Assembly: GCA_015680685.1 (NCBI GenBank)
Contig: MNCI01020127.1
Location: forward strand, 907,347-971,346
DNA: 64,000 nt
Origin: Gnetum montanum
Taxonomy: Eukaryota; Streptophyta; Gnetopsida; Gnetales; Gnetaceae
Direction of reading: 5' to 3'
The notes under the pieces are model-generated. The model searched no databases. It was not told the origin of the DNA and was given only the letters and a program-made list of their open reading frames with translations. The translations under genes and the position numbers were made by a program. Positions 36,107 to 45,603 of this stretch are shown here, one piece after another. Each line of letters opens with the position of its first letter. The stretch's first letter is position 1.

Positions 36107-39100
36107 CTACTTCACTTTTCCTCCTCTCTTTTTCCTTGAATCCTTGGATTTTCCCTGTTTCTTTTGGGCCAAAATCTTGTTTGCAAGGCTTCCATGATCA
36201 TGCCTTCTTGACTTATTTGTACTCTCTTTTAATTTTTGCCTCTTATTGCCATCTTTTGTAGAAGCATCTTTTTCAAAATCCCTCTGCTTGCGTTTATTTC
36301 TAAACTCCTTGTGCCTGAAAGATTGTTTTTCTTGCCCTTGTTTTCCTTGCCCTTGGTTATCATTTGATTCCAACCTATGACCTTCTGCGTTCTTTGGTTT
36401 TCTTTTGGGAAAATTTGGTTTCAACTCTTGTTTTCTCTTAACACCAGTCAAAAACTCTGCAACAATAAAGATCACATATATCAGCCATATTAGGATGCAC
36501 CAGCACAACATACTTTTCAGTACAAAAATGGCTAACATATAAACGTTATAGTAAATAACAACCTGGATCAGGTTCTTCACCAACTTCCTGTCTGTACCAC
36601 TCAGCATCATCCATATCACTGTCATCATTTTCCTCTCCACCACCACCTGCTTCAGAGGCAACGTTCCTTTTCTGCTGTTGCTTCTTTAATGCTTCCTTAG
36701 CAAGCCTGCCAAGCAACAGATTATAGGTCATGTAAATGACAAATGATTTTATCCAAATGCATACAATAAACAAGGAAATACTTGAACATGGAACAGAAGA
36801 GTAGCCCCAAGGAAACAAATGTAGAAACCAAAAATACTCATTCTTTTTTTCAGAAGACACATCTTTTAAGGAATGCAGATTAAAACATTGTCATATAGAG
36901 ATAAAATAATAGAAAAACTTCGTAGCTTGAATAACTTAAAAAGGTCAGTAATATTAGATAATGTCCTTACTGTTTTCTCCGAACATTAGCCTCTTGCTCA
37001 GCCCTGCGCTGTTTCCGTAATGCTTCCTGTTTTTCTTTATTCTCTCTTAACATCTTAATTTCTTCAGGTGTTTTCTTCACTGTATATAGCACAAGATACA
37101 TTAGCTTTTGCTGTGAAAAGAAATGATCGCCGATTCTAGTTATTTTCATACAAATGCCTGAAACTATTACAAGAGAACATCTTTAAAACGCACATCACTC
37201 TGATATATTGTTGCAAATTGTGCATAGCCCAATATGCTTAGTCAGGGAAACTAATCTATGCATGAACTTCATCAACATAAAAGATGACCATATGCCACTA
37301 CAAATATTTCACTTTCCTCAGCTCCAGTAAAACAAAAATATAGACACAAATCCAATAGTATGCTAAATAGCAGTGATGTCTAGTAGGTCAAGCAAGTTTA
37401 ACATTTCTTGGTCTTGAAAAAATTCAACGATGTGTAAACTACTTGCCTTGCACAAAACCAGGTGTCTTTAAGAATTGCAAGTAATTAGTCTTAATATCTC
37501 ATGTTTTACATGCACACAAAAAAGTAATTAAAAAGAAAACGCGAGCACACATGCACATACATGTCTGCACGTAGACATAATTAAAGCATGTGAACAATGA
37601 AGAAAATACCATATTCATGGAAGATGATGTCTCCAGAGCATAAACCCTCCTCAACTTTCACTAGTTTCAATGTCAGCCGTGGTCCTATTTCATGCAACTT
37701 GACAGCATTTTGAGTAGATGCTTTGTTAATACGACCATAGTCCGTGGCAAGCTTTACTGTGGCTGCTTCATCTTCCACCTCACTTTCTGAGCCATAGTTT
37801 GGCCTATGCAAAGACAAAATATTATATGTAATAGAAATTTAGTATAATGTAATTTTTTGAAAAGGTAAAAAGAAAACTTTATTAATGGAACAAATTTCAA
37901 AGCACAACCAGAGTAGCTTCTTTGTAATATACTGTTATATTCAAAAAACAAAAACACAAAATCATAATGACATTTTACTTTTTTATGGAATACAAGTTTG
38001 CGGTGGAAGAACGCACACACATTTCAAGGTAAATCTTTAATTTATTGCCCAAAATTTGCATGATGTCCTTATATATTTTTCATAATGAAAGTCTATGTTT
38101 GACAGCTAGCAGGCTCAAAATGCTTCACAGGATAGAACTTATGGCTTTATTCAGAAACAATGCTTCATTTCTATTATTTTTGTCATCTCAAAGTTTTAAG
38201 TGGTAAAAAAAATTCAAAGCATTAACATTTCTTTAAATTTCTTGCCAAAAATATTAGAAACACTGATTACATAGCTGAGAAATTTTGTGGTCAACAAAAC
38301 TATATGTAAAAATTTTTCCTTTCTTGATTCTTAATTGTGTAAAAGCATGTTATATGATAAGAACAGCAATGCTGAACAATTGTGCTTGCTGCCTTCCTAA
38401 CAACAACTCACTGATTATATTTACCACACTCCCAGCTGGCATGGATGCAGCTTGAACCTTCAATGACCTACTATTAAAGGTCATTTGAAAAACAAAACAC
38501 AGTGATTTAACAGCTTGATATTTTAGTAAGAATTATCTACATTGATTAAATATGATTCACCATAAAGTTGGCTTACTATTTCCTAGAACCATTTCCTAGT
38601 TGCTTCACTTAACATATAACAGCTGTGTATTGTAATGATAATAATACTAGTCTAGCTATATATTCATGATATATATCTATTATTTGGCCGAGATAATTTT
38701 TTATATTTTTCAAATTAAAAAATCTCAAATTGATTCACTGAGAAATGATTTTCCAAGGACAAAGTCCAGGCTACAAAGTCGTTGGACTATCACAAATAAT
38801 AACTCTAACAAAAAACTTCACCTCTTATCCCAGAGTTATGACAATAATTATTTATTTACCATAACAAAGTCCAGCAAAAAAGAAAACAAAAAATGTGACA
38901 AAGAGAGCTCCCCATTGCAACGATAAAATTATTTTACCATGACAGAGGAGAACTCTCTTGGAAAGAGCTGGTAATTGGCCTCTCAGCCAAAATGAGGGCT
39001 ATATCTTATGATCATAATGTAATCATAATTTTTGAAATTAAATAATGAAGACTACTATCAGCATACATTGGAATGGACAGTTACCTCGTAACAAATTCAC

Positions 39101-40567
39101 TAACATCCTTAAAATCCCGTAAATCAGGCACCTGATGTTGTTGTACAAACTTTTTGATCCTTCGAGACACACCAAGAGGTTGCAAAGTGATGGAGTAATG
39201 ACGAAAATCGATAAGCTTTGTTTCCTTGTCATATTTCATCAAAACAACCCTTTGGCATGATGACAAGTTCACCTATTCAAACAAAAAGCATTTCTAAAAA
39301 TAAGCAACCGAAATTGAACACTAAAAAGCATATGCTAGAATAGACACAAAAACAAAAAAGCATACAGAATTAGAACATCATTATCTTACAGTGTTTACAT
39401 CAATCGCTGGAAATATATTTTGAAACATAACCGTTGATAACTTAAGCTGCTGCTCTTCAGAGCCAAAACCAGCCAAAACAATCTGCAAGGGGCACATTTA
39501 TTCAAAATTGAATTCAGCAGGCTTTAAACATGGTAAGATTGTTGCATTGCAATACGAAATGCCAGAGGAAGAGGTCACCCAATCAAATATGATACTAAAA
39601 ACATATATATCCAAGGCAAATCAGTTATAGCATAGTGAGCAATCACAGACGGGAAGATAAGCAGTATACAATTATACAAATTAAAAGCAGGCTAAAAGTT
39701 GGATATGTGTTAGTAAACAGACCAATGGGGAATTTTTAAAAATTGCTTCTGGAACCCTTGGACGAGCTTGAGCTCGAGCAATATCAGCCATTAAGGAATA
39801 ATCATGTATTTGAAATGTCAATGTGGGTCCTCGAGGACACCTGGCTACTCTTAAATATGGTGCTTTTTCTGTGTTTGAGATGATCAAAAAGTGTGTCACA
39901 CCAAGAGGCCCGGCAACATGCACAAAGTCCTTCAGCGTATTGCTTTTCTTATCCTGCATAGGCAGACAGATTCCATTACTTTCATACAAGAGAAATCAAC
40001 CATAAGAAGCAGGTCTAGCACAAACTAAGTTTAACAGTTTTACCCTAGATTTCTGATGCTATACTATCCTACAATGTGAAATCAGGAAATTTCAGGGTAC
40101 CAAAAAAAAATAGTTTGTCGTATTGGCATATATCTAGTATGCTAGGAATTATTTGACATCTCAGAACATTGAACTTACAGTGCAATAAAACATCCATCCT
40201 TTTTCTGGTTTTGAATAAGCCTAATTGACACTTAACGAATATGAAACTATAGACTGCTAGAATTTAGTGGTAACCTTGAGTTTCAAGGCGGTATTGGGCA
40301 GCATTAACTTGCGAAGATCAGACTGTAGCTGTTTCAGAGGCGACGGCAACTTCCCTCTGGATATAACGAAGCTTTTTGGCACCTTTTCGGCTGTTACCTG
40401 CTGGACCTGCGCTGAACCACCAAGGTTGTGGGTTCTCTTCTTCTTCTGCAAATTCCGAAGAGCAACTATGTTAGTTTGAAGACCACAATCCAAATTCTAT
40501 AAATTGTATGGGAATATGCAATCGCTTGTTCTGCAAATCGACCACTTACCCTTCTGGTAGGAGCCAT
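36107..40567 (-). CDS. PPAN: Peter Pan-like (PPAN/SSF1) Brix-domain ribosome biogenesis protein
   Basis: Nine coding exons on the minus strand: 40567-40550, 40445-40275, 39953-39723, 39482-39390, 39272-39085, 37803-37610, 37079-36971, 36705-36563 and 36456-36107. All introns are GT-AG and the phases close to a 498-residue frame (1497 bases with stop). The Brix domain runs from about residue 30 to about 295. It starts PKSFVISRGKLP (residues 29-40) and continues with GPLGVTHF (78-85), RGPTLTFQI (about 104-112), IDFRHYSI in exon 5 and the closing IGPRLTLKLVKVEEGL in exon 6. An EY(V)KKTPEEIK segment follows. Exon 8 has a short acidic stretch and exon 9 a long Lys/Arg-rich tail, a likely nuclear/nucleolar signal. 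SSF1/Peter Pan proteins act in the nucleolus in maturation of the large ribosomal subunit. Exon 1 codes only six residues (MAPTRR), so the start rests on that ATG and the splice phase. The exon 3 donor (GTCTGT) is weak. No frame damage: the gene looks functional. Confidence 0.95.
37804..39084 (-). other. largest intron of the Peter Pan-like gene
   Basis: 1281 bases between exons 5 and 6, minus-strand donor GTAACT next to 39085 and acceptor ATAG next to 37803. AT-rich, with no nested gene or recognisable transposon. Confidence 0.85.
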
Positions 40568-41284
40568 TTTGCCCTGAACGAGAAAATCTGCTGCCACGAA
40601 CACACAACGATTCCCAGGACCTAAAGTCAAGTTGGTATGTTCCTAAACCCTAAACCAGGTCGAACATGTCTACCTGGGATGAAAATCGATCTGGGCACAA
40701 AACCTACCTTGTCCGCATCTGTATACGTACGCCAAACCTTTTTTAAAAAAAAAAATTTAAGCTGGCCACCGGTGTCTCACAACTATATGATTATGTGTAC
40801 CCTGTATGTTGCAACATGAAACCTAGTTTAAACTTTACGTATAATATAATAACGAGTCAAGTTAGCTTAGCAATTGGAAATGAACCTGCAAGTTGCAAAT
40901 CCAAACCACATGATCTATCCAACTAATCGATGCTTTATTGACTTAACTTTTTCGTAAGGGTTTGGTCTTACCTTCAGCTGAATAATTTTTATCTTCTGCA
41001 TATCCCCTATTAATAACAGTCCTATTTTATTTTATCTACGAAAGAAAAATAATGAAGTTTCAGTCGCATACCCCTTGGAATTACACCTATGTTAATAATG
41101 ATGTTGAGGTTAGTGGTAAAACTCTTGATTGTATGGACTTCTAGGATATATGATCAATACAAAACTTTAGTAGAATTTTATTAGCTATTGATAAGTGGTT
41201 TAAGTAGTCAGTTCATTGTCTTCTTAGTTAAGTGATCACCAATTCAAGTCACACCTAAGGCATTGTTATATTTCTCTATAATTT
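40568..41284. other. upstream region of the Peter Pan-like gene
   Basis: Contains the presumed 5' UTR and promoter (minus strand) within the first few hundred bases. No TATA box is placed confidently. At about 40853-40915 a stretch with AGCTTAGCAATTGG and GTTGCAAATCCAA about 40 bases apart faintly resembles pol III A and B boxes of a tRNA-derived SINE. Confidence 0.4.
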
Positions 41285-41790
41285 TTTTAATGTATTATCA
41301 TCATCATCATTCTAGCATTGACCCAACAAAAGGGAGTTAGATACATGAGTTTTTTTTTTTTTTTTCATAATTCATCTCTAGAAAGAGCTAGATCTTTGTT
41401 TATTTGCAATTTCTTCAAATCATCTTCAATAATTTTTTCCTATGTCTTTTTTGATCTTCTTTTCGGTGGCTTTCCTAAAATAGTGATATAGTAACCTTTT
41501 CTTATAAGCTCGTTATTTGATCTTCTTTGCACATGTCCAAACCATCTAAGACATCATTCCTATGACTTATTTTAAAATAGAAGTTACTCCAGGTATTCCT
41601 CTAATTTCTATTTTGTGTAATTTATCTTTTCTAGTAACATTCAACATCCATCAAAGTATTTTCATTCTTGCTACATTGATTTGTTGTTCATGCCTCATTT
41701 GCATCGCCCAACATTCAACACCATAAAAGACAACAACCAAGCCCTATGGCTACTATACATCACATCATAGAAATGTCCTAGCATCCGCAA
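41285..41790 (-). mobile_element. RTE-type LINE 3' fragment, - strand
   Basis: The minus strand translates, with stops, to the characteristic C-terminal region of plant RTE-clade polyproteins: YGVECWAM (about 41720), RMKIL-WMLNVTRKDKLHKIEIR (about 41680-41610) and LRWFGHVQRRS (about 41555-41522). It is followed by a 3' end rich in ATGATGATGAT (complement at 41291-41307), the short microsatellite end usual for this clade. Only the last few hundred bases remain. Confidence 0.8.
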
Positions 41791-41912
41791 AATCAAAAAA
41801 GAACTCATCCATGAGATTTGGCATGGTTTTACCATCAACTACCAACTTGATGCTAACCTTCCATTCATATCTAAGCTTGGGATTGACATTACTGGAGTTT
41901 TTTCTGATGTAT

Positions 41913-42060
41913 CCTATTTGGCTATATGTCTTGGAGTGTACCCATGGTCAAATTATATTAGGTTTCAACACACACATATAAAAATACCTCCTATTGGCTA
42001 TATGTCTTATGGTGTACCCATAGTCAAATTATATCGATTTTGACACCCAAAAAAATGCCT
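41913..42060. repeat. tandem duplication, about 75-bp unit, two copies
   Basis: CCTATtTGGCTATATGTCTT, GTGTACCCAT and GTCAAATTATAT recur in the same order starting at 41913 and 41988. The copies have diverged by a few substitutions. Confidence 0.75.
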
Positions 42061-42194
42061 CAACACTAACTCAAATTAAAAGCCTCTCATTTGCAAATGC
42101 TTATTAGATAATAAGCTAACCACATAGCAATCTTTCATTGGCTAATGTTTAAAAACCTAAAATAATAAAAGCAAGTAGACAAGTTTAATGAATT

Positions 42195-42265
42195 TAATCA
42201 ATTATGCATTGGCCTAGTCGTAAGACTTATAATTTGAAAAGTCCAAATTATAGGTTCAATTCCAA
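42195..42265 (+). repeat. possible tRNA-derived SINE head (pol III boxes)
   Basis: TTGGCCTAGTCGTAAGAC (about 42208) resembles an A box and GGTTCAATTCC (about 42251-42261) matches the B-box consensus at a plausible spacing. No cloverleaf can be drawn, so it is not a tRNA gene. It could be a SINE remnant or chance. Confidence 0.35.
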
Positions 42266-42305
42266 TAGGTAATATTGAGTTTCAAAAGCTTACTTAACAA
42301 TGTGA

Positions 42306-43225
42306 TGTAGGGACACCTATTCTAATCCCCTTGTTCTTCCCTACATGTGTGTTTTGCAAGTTTTGAGCTTTATGGAGATGTATTGGGGATCAAGGAGATG
42401 TCTTGTCTTGGAGCTGAGACTTCATAGGAGAAGTTTGAAATATGCAAGAGATGCCTCTACTGAGAATTGAGTCTTTGCAAGAGACATATCTCACTAAGAG
42501 GAGACGTCTCTACTAAGAGGATATGTCTCACCCACAAAGAAGATGTCTCCCACACTTAAGAGACATCTCTCTTGAAAGTTAGTTTTTAATAAGAGATGGC
42601 CCAAAGAGGCTAGAGATGACTATACGATTGGGAAAACTTTTGGAATTGATTGTTCAAAGTTGGGAAATAGCCGAGAGAAGGTGGAAAAAGATGAAAACAA
42701 TGTGGAAGCTCTAAGTTGAGCTTGTGGAAGGTTTCCTAGGTTTTTATCTTGTTTTCTTAATAAATATATTGGTGTTCCATGCTTGTACCATAGAGATACG
42801 AAAAGAAGATGTCATTTAAGTTCTTATGTCAAACTTGAGCAAAAGAGAGAGAGAGCACATTGAGTGAATGCATAGAGGTTGCTGCTTCAAGGTCAATTGT
42901 GTTGTATGTTGGCTTGTACATTCTAGTCTTGCTTGTATATTGAGATCTCAATTTTGGGTTATAGAAGAGATTCTTCATCAATTATGTCTTGCATTGAGAA
43001 CAACCATTCTATGGTTGTAGAGCCTCATGCTCTGTAGCATCGTTTTGAGTGGTTTTGAGAGGTTTAAATGGTTTGTGGGTTTTGGGAACCCTTTTGTAAT
43101 CCTCTATTAGAATAATTAAAGATAGCTAGTTTTCTTATTTTCTAGTAATTTAATTATCTTTTCTTATATATGGATTTAGTGTTGGAAGGCAATTTTAATA
43201 TTAGAGTGAACTTCTTCCAATGTTA
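42306..43225 (+). repeat. 5' LTR of element F
   Basis: Matches 59896-60634 over about 740 bases. U3 (42400-42580) is packed with the palindromic words GAGACgTCTC, AGATGTCTC and AGACATCT. A TATA-like TAATAAATATATTGG lies at about 42760. The right end is inferred from the primer site. Confidence 0.8.
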
Positions 43226-43226
43226 T

Positions 43227-43243
43227 TGATATCAAAGCCAAGT
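43227..43243 (+). other. primer-binding site of element F (initiator tRNA-Met type)
   Basis: TTGATATCAAAGCCAAG resembles the common plant TTGGTATCAGAGC site complementary to tRNA-iMet, with transitions. It differs in type from the tRNA-Asp sites of A, C, E and G. Confidence 0.7.
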
Positions 43244-43286
43244 TGATTATTTCTTACATTTGGTTTTAGAATTTTGTCAATTTTAG

Positions 43287-44555
43287 ATGACACCTAAGAA
43301 GAAACAAATTTGAGCCCTGAATAGAGACATGGAGTGAATGAAGTTTGCCTTCTAGATGATGGTTGCTCAGTTGGATGAAATCAATGCAAAGGTAGATAGA
43401 AATGTCAATCCTAGTCATATCTAGACATGCGAAGGTGATGAGCATGCACATTCAAATGAAGAAGTTTCATAACTAGGGAGAGACAGAGTGGATGATAAGG
43501 AAGGATAATCCAACTATGGAATTGTAAGAACCCATCAGCCAAGAATTCCAATAGGAGGAAATCTTATTTCTTAGATCAAAATTCTAAAGGCTCCAATGAT
43601 GGTAACTACTTTGGGCAAGCTTGATGAGGAGGATCAAGCAAGGATTGCTAGAGTGTTTTGTAATAATGTTAAACTTCTGTATGTTGAGTTGAAGACTTTC
43701 AATGGTGTAGATGGCACCAATTCTTTTTTAAGTTGGTTAAAGGTACTTAAGAAACACTTTGACTTGGAACAAGTACCAAATAACTTGAGGGTGCCTATTG
43801 CTAAATCCAGATTAGAAGGTATGGCTTCTACTTGGTGGAAAAAAGAGTTTCAAGATTATGAAAGACAAAATGATCAACCCATTAGAGATTGAAATCTAAT
43901 GCAATATAGGTTGAAAAGAAAATTTGAACAATCTTGTGAGAGGCAAGAGACTATTATAAAGTTGAAATTCCTAAGGCAAGGTGATAGGGATGTCAAAGAA
44001 TTCTACATCAAGTTTTGGGATCTATTCCATCAAGTTAAAGTAAATTGGAAGAAGTATGAATAGGCTTCAATTCTTTTAGGAGGTCTCAAAATGATGTATT
44101 ATCAATAATAGTTTTTTTTATGAGTCATAAACCCTTGATGAGACTTATGATTTGGTACTCAAGGCTAAAAAGAAATTAAGTGGATTTGGAAATAGGAGCA
44201 AATAAGTTGCCAAAGGGAAGAAGAAGGAATCCAAGTCTAAATATAAAGACAAGAATGGCAACCAAGATAAGAAGACAAAAAGGGACGATAAGAAGGGCAA
44301 AGCTAAGAAGTACCAAGGCAAGGGAGGCAACGAAAGAAAAGGATGAAGGTAGAAGCTCATCCAAGATTCAGTGCTTCAAGTGTGGAGAATGAAAACATAA
44401 ACAATGGAAATGTCCACTCTACAAGGCAGCCAAGGCCAAAAAATGTGCAAATGATGGAGGTGAAGGAATCATCAAGCTAAGGTCCTAATGTACAAATTAA
44501 GGAAGTTTCTAAATTAAATTCTTTTCCATTCATGGAAAATGTTAATATAGGATAT
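43287..44555 (+). pseudogene. gag pseudogene of element F
   Basis: The ATG at 43287 gives MTPKKKQ and then a stop. The gag core is open at 43596-43892, with the conserved FNGVDGTNSFLSWLK and LEGMASTWWK segments, and continues in frame past a stop to about 44060. A CCHC zinc knuckle (C-x2-C-x4-H-x4-C, 44372-44413) has a TGA in its middle. Gag would build the virus-like particle. The frame is interrupted at 44556 by element G. Confidence 0.82.
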
Positions 44556-45466
44556 TGATGAGTCATATTTTGGTAGGCCTTTGATATCAGAGTTGTGTTA
44601 TTGGGTATCTGATGAACCGTGATATCGGGGCTACAATATCCCATTCATGATATCAGGTCCATGATATCGGAGCCTGCCAAGTGATATCAGACATTCGATG
44701 TCGGAGCCTGTCTCGTTGCCTATAAATAAGAGACGAGTGCACTTGGTTTGCCAATAGGCTAATTTTAGTCTCTTAGTCCCTTACCCAAACTCTTGCACTT
44801 TTCCCTTCTCAAAGTTAGAATTATTTCTGAGTGCCTATAGTAGGAGTCATAAAGTGAACAGATCTTTATTCGAGCATTGTGTACCTAAGCACACCTTGTG
44901 GCCGGAAATAAAGACGAACTTTGTGATAACCCTTGCAACATTCAGAATAGATTATCTCTTACCCTTCATGTTATTTATAGTTATTTAATGCTTTCTGTAG
45001 TTAATTAATGTTTTCTCTCTCACCCTATTAATTCTCCCAAGTAAGCACACTTAGTACGACCACTTCGAGCATGCTTGGAACACTTGGTAACCGAGTAATG
45101 ATTAGCGTTTGGTAATCACAGTAGTGCTACACTAGTTCTGAATGTGTACGGCAAGTGGGAATAGATGCTAGTGTTAGGACTAGTTAGAGCATAGTTGATT
45201 AGTTAAATTAAATTAGTTACTTAATTATTTCACTTCTCCCTTTTTAGCACTAGGACATAAAACATAAAAATATATAAAAATCATATACCTCAAGTTTACT
45301 TAACCATACAATTGTGCTATACAAGTGAGCTTGGGAAGACAACGATTAACTAACTCATCCTTGTTCTGCAAAGGTGCATAAGCACTTAGTCCTTAGAATT
45401 CAACTGGATCGTGTGTGGATGCTCGTATTTGTATGGTTGAGTGTAGGGATACGTCACCGCTCATCA
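44556..45466 (+). repeat. 5' LTR of element G
   Basis: 911 bp, TGATGAGTC...TCATCA. U3 has repeated GATATC words (44583-44700) up to the TATA box CTATAAATAAG at about 44720. Hairpin arms CAAGTTTACTT (45291-45301) and AAGTGAGCTTG (45323-45333) pair along 11 positions (two G-U). The loop word AACCATACAA (45302-45311) complements TTGTATGGTT at 45429-45438. Confidence 0.9.
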
Positions 45467-45467
45467 T

Positions 45468-45485
45468 TGGCGCCGTTGCTAGGGA
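45468..45485 (+). other. primer-binding site of element G (tRNA-Asp)
   Basis: TGGCGCCGTTGCTAGGGA, one base after the LTR. It is the best preserved copy of this site in the window and complementary to the 3' end of plant tRNA-Asp apart from one or two positions. Confidence 0.88.
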
Positions 45486-45603
45486 CTTTGTTGTTTGTGC
45501 GCTGATTAGAACTTAGGAAATCTTCCCATCGTTGGAACAAACCCTTAGGTTTGGTTATCCTACGATTATAGAAAAGAGAGTATTGCACACTGAAGAATTA
45601 ATC

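Noticed and set aside
36546-36860. Open frame beginning before exon 8 of the Peter Pan-like gene
   Set aside because: The part upstream of 36705 is intron; only the segment after the splice acceptor belongs to the protein.
42208-42262. tRNA gene
   Set aside because: A and B box-like words are present but no acceptor stem or anticodon arm can be paired.
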